This document shows positions 24,523-38,178 of a stretch of DNA of 64,000 nt, piece by piece; positions within the stretch are counted from its first letter, which is position 1; every line of letters starts with the position of its first letter. The position numbers and the translations under genes are program-made. The notes beneath the pieces were generated by a model, which saw only the letters and a list, made by a program, of their open reading frames with translations, did no database searches and was not told where the DNA came from. Source of the stretch: Sipunculus nudus (taxonomy: Eukaryota; Annelida; Sipuncula; Golfingiida; Sipunculidae); NCBI GenBank assembly GCA_026874595.1, contig CM049319.1, positions 3,502,601-3,566,600 of the forward strand, in the 5' to 3' direction.

Positions 24523-26421
24523 TTATGCCCCCGCAACAAAGTGGCCGGGGCATATAGTTTTACCCATGTCCGTCATTCCGTCATTCCGTCATTCCAAAAT
24601 GAAACAGTTGTACGGACTTTTTTCGCAATGCCTGCAGATATTAGCCTGATTTTTGGTGTGTGGGCAGATATAGACCAGTTACAGATCGAGTTCGCGTTTC
24701 GTCCCGGTTGCCCTACTTTTGACCGTTTTACGGCTCCTAAACTTAGAAAATTTCATGAAAAATAGAAATATTCATGACAGATACACATGTACGGACTTTT
24801 TTTCGCAATGCCTGCAGATATTGGCAGGATTTTTGGTGTGTGAGCAGATATAGACCAGTTACAGATCGAGTTCGCGTTTCCTCCTGGTTGACCTACTTTT
24901 GACCGTTTTACGGCTCCTAAACTTAGAAAATTTCATGAAAAATAGAAATATTCATGACAGATACACATGTACGGACTTTTTTTCGCAATGCCTGCAGATA
25001 TTGGCCTGATTTTTGGTGTGTGAGCAGATATAGACCAGTTACAGATCGAGTTCGTGTTTCGTCCTGGTTGACCTACTTTTGACCATTTTACGGCTCCTAA
25101 ACTTAGAAAATTTCATGAAAAATAGAAATATTCATGACAGATACACATGTACGGACTTTTTTTCGCAATGCCTGCAGATATTGGCCTGATTTATGGTGTG
25201 TGAGCAGATATAGACCAGTTACAGATCGAGTTCGCATTTCGTCCTGCTTGACCTACTTTTGACGGTTTTACGGCTCCTGAACATAGAAAATTTCATGAAA
25301 AATATGAAATTTCATGACAAATACACATGTACGTTTTTTTTTCTCAGTGCCTGCAGATATTGGCCTGATTTTTGGTGTTGACAGATATAGACCAGTTACA
25401 GATCGAGTTCGCGTTTCGTCCTGGTTGACCTACTTTTGACCGTTTTACGGCTCCTAAACTTAGAAATTTTCATGAAAAATAGAAATATTCATGACAGATA
25501 CACATGTACGGACTTTTTTTCGCAATGCCTGCAGATATTGGCCTAATTTTTGGTGTGTGGGCAGATATAGACCAGTTACAGATCGAGTTTGCGTTTCATC
25601 CCGGTTGACTTACTTTTGACCGTTTTACGGCTCCTGAACATAGAAAATTTCATGAAAAATATGAAATTTCATGACAAATACACATGTACAGACGTTTTTT
25701 CGCAATGCCTGCAGATATTGGCCTGAATTTTGGTGTGTCGGCAGATATTGACCAGATACAGGTGGAGTTCACGTTTTGTCCCAGTTGACCTATTTTTGAC
25801 CGTTTGACGGTGCTCTAACATAGAAAATTTCATAAAAAAGGTGCACATGTATGGACTTTTTTTCGCAGTGCCTGCAGATATGGGCCTGATTTTTGGTGTG
25901 TACGCAGATAATGACCAGTTACAGATCGAGTTCTTGTTTTGTCTCAGTTGACCTACTTTTGACCATTTGACTGCTCCTGAACATAGAAAGTTTCATGAAA
26001 AATATAAATTTTCATAACAAATGCATATGTACTGACTTTTTTTCCTCAATGCCTGCAGATACCACCCTGATTTTTTTTTGTGTGGGCAGATAATGACAGT
26101 TACAGATCGAGTTTGCGTTTCATCCTGGTTGACCTACTTTTGATTGTTTTACAGATCCTAAACATAGAAAATTTCATGAAAGACAGAAATTTTTATGGAA
26201 AATGCACATGTATGGACTTTTTTTCACAATGCCTGCATATACTGGCATGATTTTTGGTGTGTTGCTTGATAATGACCCGTTACAAATCGAGTTTGCATTT
26301 TGCCCTTGTTGACCTACTTTTGACCATACGACACCTCCTGAACCTAAAAAATTTTCAAAATTTTACAAGTGTTTCTAATTTGCCCAAGGCGGGGGCATTT
26401 GTGTCGTTCCGACACATCTAG
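24523..26421 (+). mobile_element. Helitron-like non-autonomous element with 180-bp tandem core
   Basis: The left end is TTATGCCCCCGC (from 24,523) and the right end contains GCGGGGGCAT (26,389-26,398), giving a 10-bp inverted repeat. The 3' end has a 6-bp stem GTGTCG/CGACAC (26,401-26,406 and 26,410-26,415) with a 3-nt loop, then AT and CTAG (26,418-26,421). This matches the hairpin-plus-CTRR 3' end of Helitrons. It carries no Rep/helicase frame, so it must be mobilised in trans. It lies inside copy B, whose uninterrupted counterpart is at about 303-330. Confidence 0.8.
24611..26380 (+). repeat. ~10 x 180-bp tandem array inside the Helitron-like element
   Basis: Units start at the TACGGAC box at about 24,611, 24,790, 24,970, 25,150, 25,330, 25,507, 25,687, 25,850, 26,030 and 26,211. 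Spacing is 179-181 bp, with 177 and 163 as exceptions. Shared landmarks are GCAATGCCTGCAGATA, CAGTTACAGATCGAGTT and GACCTACTTTTGACC. Units 2-4 are almost identical, whereas the last four are clearly diverged. No coding frame spans the units. Confidence 0.9.
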
Positions 26422-26727
26422 TTTATTTAGGAGGGGTTGAAAATTGTGATATATTTGAGCAAATATGAATGCAATGACAGCAGTAATAAGCAGTAGTAGA
26501 ATGATGATAAGGCTATTTGTTGAAGGATCTAAAGTGTATGGTAGTCTGCAAGCTTTCAATTTGACAGATATGATGTTATGATTAACTATGCTGATGAAGT
26601 GATTTACGAATTTGTGACTGTATGACACAATATCTCTTTAGTCTTGACAAGGTACATTATTGTGATGCCCACTATGTCTACATATTACACAATATTGACA
26701 TAATTTCTGGCATGTACATAGGTACCT

Positions 26728-27780
26728 ATGGATGAATAGTTATACAAAATATTAAAGTATGAATATATCTGATTCATCTTGTTCTTGCTTACTGAGGCTG
26801 ACTTTGGGATGTGGTTTGGAGAAGGGAAAAGTGAGGGCAGCACGAAGGTAGATGTAGAAATATTCTATTGTAATGTTTTTCATTTATATAAGAATATGAA
26901 AAGCTAAGAGGAAAGGGGCCCTCCCACTTGGTTATAGTAAAGTTCTAAATATACGACTGCAAACTAATACTCTGACAAGACTGTCATGAAGAAAAACAGT
27001 AAAGTTTTGAAAAGCTGTGATGCATATGAAAATTTACAGATGGACAGGCAAGTGGACAGAATGGATATCCAGAGTGTAGCTCATATTGGGTCATATTATG
27101 CATACACATATATTTTATTATTTTTAAATCATAAATGTTTAAACTGAATTTAAAAGAAAATAATGCCACAACATGGCATCTACAAGAATATTCCTTGAAT
27201 CACTATTAAAAATTTTTGTACACTGGAGTTTTCAGTACATGCTTAATTTTATTCACCAAAATAAAATAAAAGATTCAGTAAATTTGATAAATAAAACATC
27301 TTTTCAAATAAAGTATACATACTGTTGGTGAATGAGGGACAAACAATATCATTGTGCTAATTACTATCCCAGTTTTAATTTATTACTGGAATTAATAGTC
27401 AATGTCACACCTGGTGAAGTTTTTACTCTTCTGAAGTAAGGAATTACTTATCTGATGAACATCCACACTTTCATAGCAATACACCACTTAGTGGACACAA
27501 TTAAATGTACACTTTAATCACTGTAACCCTGGTGGTACAATACAAAATCTAAAATGTAGCATAGCCTAGAATAAGAATGAATCAAATACAGAAAAAAATA
27601 ACATTCATCTAGTTTATGCACCATCGGGGGGGGGGGGGGTGCAGGGCAGAGGGGAAGCCTGCTGGTAGTGGCCAAGCTTAGCCAAGGCAAGCTGCCTGGG
27701 GTGTGTTACATAATGCAAGTGAAGGCTGTACTACTAGGTGGGCTAGATGTAAACAACACTTGACATGGTGTATGAAAACG
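26728..27780. other. AT-rich segment between repeat arms; G-run
   Basis: No gene is seen. A run of about 14 G lies at about 27,627-27,640 next to a GC-rich patch to 27,760. It may be sequence captured by copy B, or host DNA separating two elements. Confidence 0.35.
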
Positions 27781-29155
27781 TGAATAAAAGCTATTCTTTC
27801 CAATCAATTTCTTTGAAATTTCAGATTTTAACAGATTAAATCCTTATGTATATATGCTGTGAAAATTAAATCAACAGTGCCAAAGTTAGACAAATTTTAA
27901 GGTATTGATTTTTTATTAATGCAAATAACTTGAAAAATTTGCAAAATTCATATCTAATTTTGGGTAAACGATTGAATCTTGATTAAATAAAGTTATATTC
28001 CTGAAAAAAAGTCTCTAGGTTCAGCAATTCTCATGTTAGGTGAGTAAATAAATTTCCTGATTTTTTTAAATGTTGCATTATATTTTGGCCCATAACTTCA
28101 AAATAATACCCAATATTGACCTAATTTTTGGTATGTTCATAGAAAGTGTGTGAAAGAATGTGAATACTAAATATGATCAAAAACAGATCAGTGGTTTTGA
28201 TATTAGGCGGCCTTGAAGTGTAACAATGGCTTTTTTATGGAAAACGGAGGTTTTTCCTTAATATCTCAAAGGAACAAAGTCCTAATGATCTAATTTTTGG
28301 TTTGGTAGGGATTTTGGGGACATCTAAAATTATGCCAACAGCCTGGGGAGCATAGAGATGTGCACTGAATGACCTGCAGTCATCAAAGTGGACTGCTTGT
28401 CAATGTAAGGGTATACAACAAGAGCCTTTAAAAAAATTCAATAACTAGCCTAATTTTGCAGCTTTTATTTTCAAATTTCAGATTTTAACAGATTAAATCC
28501 TTATATGTACATGCTGTGAAAATTAAATCCAAAGTACTTACAAGAAAAAAACGTGCCGTGGCCAAAGTTGGGCAAAATTTAAGGTACCAATTTTATATTT
28601 TTGCCAATATTTAAAAAAAATTAACAGATTTTCATCTAATTTTTGGTATACAATTAAATTTTGATTAATTAAAGTTGTATTACTGAAAAAAAGTCCCTAC
28701 CTTTAACACTTTTGGTCTTGAGTGACCAAATATCTTCCTGATTTTTTTACAAACTCCATTATGTTTGGGCCCATAACTTTTTTAAAATAAACAATACTGA
28801 CTTAATTTCTGGCATGTATATAGGAACTATATAGAGGAATATTTATGGTAAATATGAAGAAAACCAGATGAGTGGTTTTGATATTAGGCAGTCCTGAAGA
28901 GTAAAAATAGATTTCTAATAAAAAATTGAGGTTTTTCTTTAATATTTCGAAGGAACGTAGTCCTATTGACCCAATTTTCGGCATGGTAGGAGATTTTGGG
29001 GACATGTAACTGTATGCCGAATTCGTAGGTCCAACGGTGTCGAAACGTGCCAGTCTTACGGACGGACATCCAGATGGACGGACAGCCAGACAGACGGACG
29101 GACGACGGACAATGGACCACGACTATAGCTCAGATGACTTATAGTCAGCTGAGCT

Positions 29156-32100
29156 AAAAAAGCACTGGCCCAGCATAGAGATTTTGTGGCAATTAAAATC
29201 TGATCACATGATCTACAATAGCATCAAAGAGCCAAGACGCTTTTATCTCCTTAAGATGGCCATTTACCCATACAGTGGAACCACATTTATGTCAAAATCT
29301 TAAGGACATATGTCAAAATCTTGGGGAAGTTCTTTTTCAATACTAAAGGAATTCCATATATAGATATATATCTTCTTTTGAGTATTTGTACATTTTGTTA
29401 AATGTAGTTGACATACCAGTACTTTTATATTAAATCAACAATATAATTTTTTTTTTCATTTCCAGACTCTAAATATCCCTGACTGATTTTTGTCATGAAT
29501 AAATTGTTTCTAGTCCGGTTAAGTTTTACTTTATGGCATGTAATAAAAAGTCTGAGACTGAGGAACAAATGAACAGGATTGATGAAATGTTTTGATTGAC
29601 AGAAAATATAAATTGGGAGAGGTATGCAGAACAGGTATGCATCAAAATGCAATTTCTGCACAAAGTATAAAGGATAATTCTCAAAACTATCTGTGCTGAT
29701 AAGCCTTAATGGATACAATTTCATTAAATAAAATTTTGGCCTTACCAAAGAACTGACTATGATGGCTTCCACTGTAAGGTTCATGGTATTTCATACAGAC
29801 AATTCTGATGACACAAGAAGATTTGATATTAGTCCGAAAAGTCTCTACTACTATACAGAAAGTACAGGAAAATACTGATAGCTTTGAACCTTACCTGTGT
29901 CCATGTGTGGCCCAGAATATTTAGCTATCAGAAAAAGAGTTCAACTGATTAAACAAAAGATATGACAAACAAAGTCACATGAAAGTTAGAACACAAGAGC
30001 ACTGTATGATTCCTGCTGAAGCTTGCATAAAAGATAACATAAATGACCACCAGTGTGAAACTACTTGTATTTATATTTCTATTGTGATTAAGGGTTTTTA
30101 ATGGTAAACACATTTATGTTTAGATGGAAACCATATATGCACAAACAGATTATAAAGGTAAAAAATATCAACTAATACAACAAAAGATATAAACATTTGA
30201 TATAAAGGGGCAGAGGGCGGTGGAGGAGGAGGGAGGGGGCTGATATAGGAGTATTAGGAAATGGAAGAGTTAGTCAAATTCTAGAGGGGCCGGCCAGTTT
30301 GAGTTTAAAATGACAAAGGTTTTGACCTTGGTGGAAGATTCCTAGGAAAAATACATCATTCTGCTGTGCTCAAATATAGAATATAAAAATACTTATCTAT
30401 ACACCTGCAGTGCTTCCAATGACATTTTATGAACACTGTAACATCAGGCTTATATATATGTATATAATCTTCCTATATAAGATCATATATTATCCTTTAA
30501 AAAAACAAGTAAACATTTGTCATTTTGTTGTGAAAGTGAGTAGGACTGTTGCACAGACAGAACTTTTAAGTTTAAAATTATAATTTTTCATTTGGTAAAT
30601 ACAAGTAACTGGTAAAAATGGTTAAACCAAACAGATGCTGGCATAAGAAAATATCATGCATTTTTTTACTGTATGCAGTATTTACAAATAATAAGATACT
30701 GTATGGGCAATATAAAAAATGGAAAAGGAGAATTATACCATAATAAATATTACCCCCCATGATAAACACTGAGTTTCAGATAATGATACAAAAGAGGCAT
30801 CATGAGATGGAGTGCTATACCAGTCGTTAGTAAGTGTCAACTGTTAATCATTGATACTTATGACTCTTCTATTTAATTTAATATATATGTATATAGTTTC
30901 CGTTTCCTGAATAAATACATTAATAAATACATACCAATGAATCTGACATCAATTTACCATTAAGATATTAATAAGAACATCATAAGAAAAGTGCCAAATT
31001 TTGAAAATTCAATATCACATTTTATAAGGTTGCAAACTAATGATGATGTGGTAAAGAATACCTCTCCCTACAGCCACCTCTTAAATACAGACACCTCTCT
31101 AATACAGGCACCTCTGTATTGTAGACACTTCAGGAAGTATGATAAGAAGTACCCTTGTGAGCTAAGTTAGCTTGACAAGGGGACCTGTCATGGACACATC
31201 TCAATACAGGATATCGGTAATGAAGCTTCTCCTGTAGATGGAGAAGAAAAACGACTGGCTGGCGCAGCAGGAAGCTTGTTGGTGCAGGCAAGCGTGATTC
31301 AGCCGGACACTTATAAACACGGACGAAACTGACAGTCCCCACTTTGTGAGCTTATATGCGCCATGGAATCTCTTTAATTAATATGAATAAATATGAGGTT
31401 ACAATTGTTTCGTACCATAATGCATCATAACATAAGGAAACTTGCAAATATAACATTGATCAATGACTAAAGACCCTGTGTATGATACCTTAATATTAGC
31501 CTTATATCATCCAATACAAGGCAGTTGATTCAAGATCAAATTCTAATGCAAACCAGGCCGAATGCAGAATTTATTATGTCTTTTCGTGTTTTGTAATATG
31601 GTTTAATGAGACAAAATGAATATGATGAATTATAAGTATCAGGATGATCGGCAATTAAAAACACTATGTCAAGTGCCTGCACTGCTGTGTTGAATGAATG
31701 GGCCGGTCAGGCTGGACGCTAGATGGCACTAGTTGTTTGCCTGCAGTTTTTCAAGCAGGCAGTCATTTACTGCCTCCACACACGAGAATATAGGTAATAG
31801 CAATATCCTGTATTACAGACACATCTTTGTTACAGGACCTCTGTATTGCAGATAAAAATCCAAAGCCCCATCAGTGTTTGTAACATGGAGTTTCCACTCA
31901 ATTTAGGTGTACAAGCAGGAGTACTGCATCTATTTATCACAGTCAGATGAAATACACATGAATTTGATCATATAGCAACTAAGGAAGTTATTATTACAAA
32001 GCCATCAATCATTTCAATCATGAATTTGATCATATCATCATTTGATGAGGGTATAACTATAGAATAAGCCATTTATCACTTCAATCAAGAAGTAAATTCT

Positions 32101-32966
32101 TGCTGAGATCAAGCCATGAACATTTATCCACTGATTGCAAGTTTAATTCAACATATGATATATGTTGTTTATGATCATTAATTAATATTATTTTACTAGT
32201 ACTGCCTAGTGCCCTAAAATTTTAGAAAATAAGTGTAGTAATATAATTGCTCATCAAGAGTCATCTAGTGGTCAACATATGAAACAGTATTTCTAAAAGT
32301 GTAAGTTAATTGTGATTTATCCCTGTGTACATAATCATTAAAACATATAAAAATACAAAGGTAGATTGCATCAGCATTGCATCAGTAACTGATAAGAAAT
32401 TATGACAAAAACATGTTTCAAAGAAAGACACTAAATATTTTTGATAAAGCAATTTTGATATAACAGGAATTTATAACTGATATGTTGTAATATTATAGTA
32501 AAATTTAACAGGAATGATACTGAGGTGCTAATGGAAATAAGAACTTCCAAGTTTGAGATACATTGACCAAAATGATATTGAGCTATTATTATAAATTGTA
32601 AATACAAAATACATGTATATATTACTATACCTCATAACTACCCTGATACTCAAGTTTTATTATAATTCTTTTATGACAACCATGATACCTAGCTATTACC
32701 AAAATTCAAAGAAGAAAATTGTCGTTGCAATTTATGATTGAAGTGGTCCATTAGTGAACACTTAAAGTAGTTTTGGGATTCAAACGAGACATCATGAAAT
32801 GCTCAGTCAAATTTGAGTGCACAGAGAGTACTTCAGGATGGTACATGCAAAAAAAATATATATAATCAAAATCCATTAAGAGGTTAAGAATCGATTACAA
32901 TTTAATCGAGGGATTGCAATTCAATGCACTGATTCTTCGATGCATTGTTAAACCCCCGATAAGATT
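29156..32966. other. Intergenic and 3' flank of the Dispatched-like gene
   Basis: No supported coding region. Minor structure: a tandem-like 'acacctctctaatacaggc' motif at about 31,070-31,130 and again near 31,810-31,860, and an ATCGATT/AATCGA patch at 32,888-32,945. On the minus strand the first AATAAA after the Dispatched-like stop is at 32,661-32,656, about 306 nt downstream, and is a candidate poly(A) signal. Confidence 0.4.
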
Positions 32967-35900
32967 TTACGGAATCAACATCTCAACATCGGAGTAGAGA
33001 TACATACTCCCACCGTTGGTGACTGGCTCCATGGAAACTTCACCTTCTCTTCTCTTCCTTCTGCATAGCTGCAACGGTGACGGCACTTGGCAAAAATTTC
33101 CGTTTGGACCAAAGACACAGCATAACGACTGGAAGAAGAACGTTGCATAGACCCAACTGTATGACATCACCAGCATGAGGAAAATCCCAAGCTTGATGTA
33201 CGCCAAGATGTGGCTAGGCATGACTGCAGCACCGGCCAGGAATGTCGTCAACGCTGCCACCGCTACTGCAAATCCTACCCGCCAGAAGGCTTCTCGGACT
33301 CGGTTTTTGCGACCCGTTTCCTTGGATATTCGGTAAGCAACGCCATAGTGAATAGTAAAATCTATCGACAGACCTACAGAGAGTGAAACCGCAATAGACT
33401 CCATGATGTTGAGTTCCCATCCTAGGAGTACTATAGTGCCAACAGTCACTGCTATAGCAAGCATGATAGTAACAATAGCGTAGAGTGTCACAAGAAAGTT
33501 GCGGGAAGTTAGCAGCATTATTGCACCCGCGACACCCAGGGACAAGCCAATTGACTGGAATGTTCCTTGTGAAAGTGCCCTCTGAAGATCATAAAATCGG
33601 AACTCGTAGCCATTTCCTGAAAAACACATTCCTTTAAGTTCTTTTGGCATGGACACTTTTTGTTGTTCCACAAAACCGTTTATTTCCTTGTAAATTTTGT
33701 CCATTTCTTCAAAAGAAGCTGTAAACCTGTACTTGGTTTGGAAACTTGTCATAAAAGCTTTAATCATGTTCTCTCTGTCAAAAATTGGGAAAATTAACGC
33801 AAACGACAAAAGTTGTCCTCCAGATTGGGCTAGACGTGGAATCAAGCATTCCTTGATCTGTTTTTCATCGAACGGCACGGTAAGCCGTGTACAACACACC
33901 TCCTTCACTGCTGGATCTGTACTACTGCTGCCACAGACATATTTAACAAATAACTCAATACCTTCGAACAAACACATATGCTTTTTATAACTATCATTGA
34001 TGAATGTTTGATTTTTCAGGTTGTTGCAAAACTTTTCCAGAGCAAGTTGAGCTGCAGGAGTGTACGGATTAAAGTTAGGATCAAAGACGAGCGTTCCATG
34101 ACTGTCAGGGTCTAACCAGTTTCCATTATCACTTCCTTTTATTCCCCACGTAATCATGGCATTGAGGTCACCTTTCTTCTTTTCTTCGGCATCAATGCTA
34201 GCTTGAAAGTGGTATTTCAACACACGATCCCATCGCTCCATTGGATTACTGTTCGGGAACAGTTGGAAATCTGCTTCTTTTGGCAGTGACAGGCCAGGTT
34301 TATAGAACACAATGATAAATCCTCCGATGCCAATGCCCAGCAAAAAAAAGATCCAGATGAAACGTCCTTTCTCGATTACAGCTGGGACCCAGCTTCCAAA
34401 TATTCTACCTGATGCTAATGTGAATTTTGCTCCTAAATTTTTTACCTTCCCACGAAAAACTGGACATTTTTTCAGGAAGATTTCCGTAATTTTTTCAACC
34501 AGTACAATCACAGCTGGGGTCCATGTTATCATCAAAAGTAAGTTTGCCATTATAGCAACACCAGCAAATAGTCCAAAACACTTTATTGCCGTTATCGATG
34601 AGACCATGTTGGAGAAAAAAGCAGCTCCAGTGGTCAAACTGGTCACTAAAATAGACAGTGCAGCATGATGAAAAGTCTGGGCTATCCAATGTTCATAACT
34701 CCATGTTGGGTTTTCATTTTTTGCTTGCTGCCAAGAATCGTAAAAAATAAAAACATCATCAGCACCTACTGCAATTAGCAGCAACATGGCAAGGATGTTC
34801 ATGAACGGGAAAAATGTCATCCTCAAGACGAAGAAGTAAAGGAAGTAAGCGATCATAAATGAAAATCCAACATTCAGAACAGTCGCAACCATTAGCGCAA
34901 AAGATCGAAGATAAAACAGCATCACCAATAATACAAGTCCCATTGCCAAAATAAAAAATTTGATATCACTTATGAGGTAATCACTAAAAAGAGTAAATCG
35001 TAAGCCATCTCCGAAAGAGACCCCAGCCAATTTCACCTGACCACTTGGCAATGTTTCCAGCACATCAGTAAAATACTCTTTTCTACTGATATGCAAAGAC
35101 TGAGTAAGGGCAATGGCTGCATATTTCAAGTAAGGTTTGCCATCTCTCACACTTTTAACAAAGTCTGCATCTGCAAAAACGTAAAATATTTGGTGCGCTG
35201 GTCCTCCATCATGACAATTGTCCGACAAATCACACGGAATGCTGCCATTGGTGCAGTTCATGTGTTCACCGTCGTATTTTGTCGAACATTCCCGAAGTAT
35301 TTTTGTCACCTTGTCCAACTGATGTTGGTTAATATCAGCACAGTTTATCAACAGCATGTAGCTTATGTAGTTTGCTATGTGTGGCATGGGGCACTTCTCT
35401 CTCAGGTAAGACGTGATATAATTTTTCTCAAAATTGCAAATTGAGCGAAGTCCTTCCACTGTGAACATATTGCTGTCAGTTCCTGATTGTAGAATGATAC
35501 GATCACCAGACTGAACTGCAAAAACAAGAAAAGTTGTATGCTGAAACATCCACTTATTTATACACACACTCTGAACAGAATTGAAACATCCACTTAGTTG
35601 TACACACAAACTGTGAACAGAATTAAAACATCCACTTATTTATAAACACACACTGTGAACAGAATTAAAACATCCATTTAACTAGAAATATGCATTCTAA
35701 GGAATGAAGGCCTCTGTCATGGGGGTGGTCAGATGCAATGGGTGTCCATTCCACACAGGATGTTCCTGTTCACAGCTATAATCCTTAAAGTGACCATCAA
35801 CATTTCATGTGGACAGCTGTCAATCAAGGGAGACATTGATCCCTGCAGGCAAAAATGCAAATACATGCAAGAGGATTTACCACCAAGCTTTATTATATGG

Positions 35901-37647
35901 GACTCTTTTTTAAACATATAAACTATATATACAATAATCTATATAACTAATTCGTAGATTTTCATGGCACGTTTTGGATATGACTAGTACTGCCACTCTA
36001 ACTGGCCAGCAGACTCTTCAATAGACGGAGGGTCAGAAATGTTACTGCTGAGAAGCTGAGGATTGCCACCACATGTATCCATACTTACCACTATAAATAC
36101 TGTCAATATAATGACAGCTGTATTCTGAATATGTTGAGCGTTTAGTTCTATTCCGTATTTCTTGGTTTGGAGGTGGTCCATCTGGTATCAGGGGGTTAAA
36201 TTTTACAGGAATCAGGGACAATTGGTTGTTAATAGCCCGTTTGAGCTTTTCATGAGCTGAACTACAAGCCATTATAGGAGTACCTCTGGTCTCAAAGCCC
36301 TGTCAGATAAAACAAAAACATACACTAGTCACTGTAGGGGTAATTCTGGTCTCAAAGCAGAAAATTAAAGGTCATTTTACAGTTTACCTACATAAAAAGT
36401 ACATGTGAGGTTGAATACAGTAATTCCTCTCGGACTAAGAACCTTATGTGGAATTATATTAAAAGATATATAACTGGAGAACACAGCAAGATGGTATTGT
36501 ACTGTAAACACTGTTTTAATTTATCAGCTGGTAAAACTTTACATTGAAGGGAGAACATTAAAACTGCTGTGACACTAAGTTTCACAAATACCATTACCGG
36601 CAGTACCCTGATAAGGAATATTCTCTTAGGTTTATTATTATTCAACTTCCTTAAAATGAATAAATTCAAGGTTAAACCTTTATAAAAAGTACGGCAAAAC
36701 ATTTAAATTCCATGATTTACCATATCATTTTTGAGTCAACATAGTGAATATATATGAACAATTAATGCCTTACCTTGACAGGTTGGCTAAAGTCTGGCGG
36801 AGGATAAAACTTGTAGCAGACCCCAACAATAGCCCCCATGATGGCCACAACCAGGATTGGAATGATGTATGGGAAGCGGGCCAGGAACCGTGCATAGCTG
36901 TCAGCCAGCAAAATACCAAATGATAATGAATAACAGTACACCATTTTAAATATACATACGTGGCCATGATTGTGCAGAGCAGATGCAGCTGAGAAGGGCA
37001 TGCATATTCATATATCTATATTTTAATTGATGGTGGTGACACTAAATCATTATCATGCAACTCCTCTGTGGGCAACTGTGGCCAAACCATGGAAATGCCT
37101 GTTTTTGGCCAAAGTGATAATGATGAATGATGCCTTAATAATGAATCAATTAAGACAGTGACTTTTGAATATATGACCAATACGTGATTAAAATCTGCTG
37201 CTGATAGCTCAGCCAACTGAGATATCAAAACACAAAATATTGTGAATGTAACTACAAAATATATTCAAATTACAGGATCTACAGACTGATGTTCCTATAA
37301 AATATAATTTGAAAAAAAAAAGATTAAATGTAAATCTGCCAATGAAACAGCCAAAATCTACACCTACTTTCAAAATTCATGAAGTTATTTAAATTAATTT
37401 TACAAATTCTCTCATCACAAATTAAGGATTGAAATTAATATAAACATTTCCTATGACAACCAACTTGAGCTTAAAAGTTATAGATGCTTATCATCAGACA
37501 TGTCTGTACCAGTTGGCTCTGGGTGGTTCTTGCGGGGCTTCTTGTATGTCAAGGTCAACGTCATTATCAGCAGGGTGAGGGTACAGCACTGGACTACACA
37601 TCTCGTCTGCGAGGGTGTTGATGTTCCGTTCTTGGATGTGTCCATAG
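32967..37647 (-). CDS. DISP: Dispatched-family 12-TM RND protein, four exons, 5' end missing
   Basis: Minus-strand exons: 37,647-37,510, 36,897-36,774, 36,299-36,089 and 35,515-32,967 (stop). Phases 2, 0 and 1 are consistent and give about 1,006 residues so far. Exon 2 has TM1, then PDFSQPVK|GFETRGT across a junction; GFExRGT follows TM1 in Dispatched proteins. The last exon holds an ectodomain, a sterol-sensing-like TM bundle with GADD in TM4 (~408-411) followed by HAALSILVTSLTTGAAF, a second ectodomain, and GLSIDFTIHYGVAYR (~872-886) in the second bundle. These blocks match Dispatched better than Patched. Family members release lipid-modified Hedgehog using ion gradients; this paralogue's substrate is unknown. 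The first exon's donor (CTG|GTACAG) is weak, and the start codon and N-terminus were not found. Confidence 0.88.
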
Positions 37648-38178
37648 CTGAAGGAGAATGTACACACTGTCAACCTGTTTGATAATTAAGGAATCAGAGT
37701 TTAAATGTGTATCAGATTTAGGACCAGGGCACTTGTATTTTTATGGATTTGAGTCCTGGTTGTTCTCTCTCCAGGACCCATTATAAAAACTAATGAGTAA
37801 TGCATGTGTTTAAATCTAATAAGAGGTACCATTTAACACCACTCTTTATGGTATTAGATTACATTTAACTGATTATATGTATTTCCTTCAAAAAGAGTGA
37901 AGTCTTTTCTTTCATACATACTCTACATGGTTGAACATTAGTAAGTATGTAGATCACAGTTTGTAAGTTTCTGAAGGTAAAGCAGATCTGTGTTTTTTCA
38001 CATCTATGCAAACTTTTAATGCTACACCAAATACATGGAAAGCAATCACCTTTGTGCTGTTTCTTTAATTCTGTCCACGGTCTGAGTGATACAACTATGT
38101 GAAAACAAATTTATTTTGAGTGTAATTAAATGCTTTTAAACCTGTTTTTTCACCAGGGTAACTTTGGCCCACTAACCT
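37648..38178. other. Intron/5' flank of the Dispatched-like gene
   Basis: No coding exon recognised. The exon at 37,647 begins with a split codon (phase 2), so at least one further upstream coding exon must exist, here or beyond. Confidence 0.4.

Larger units (their letters stand above)
24318..29155 (-). mobile_element. Element of the GCTCAGCTGA family (copy B), interrupted by a Helitron-like insertion
   Basis: The 3' terminus reads inward from 24,318, with the hairpin GACCCATGGGTC at 24,325-24,336. The 5' terminus TCAGCTGAGC (29,145-29,154), with its 'ggacggacg' leader, is at the right end. Segments 24,318-24,522 and 26,422-26,727 match copy A. Two tandem units of about 650 bp (about 27,790-28,440 and 28,460-29,000) match the core of the 1,379-3,892 element inverted. 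Sequence 26,728-27,620 has no match in the window, so this may be one long element with captured DNA or two elements end to end. Confidence 0.6.

Noticed and set aside
24541-24765. 74-codon frame at the left end of the Helitron-like array, considered a cargo gene
   Set aside because: It runs through the first tandem unit and is not kept in the following units.
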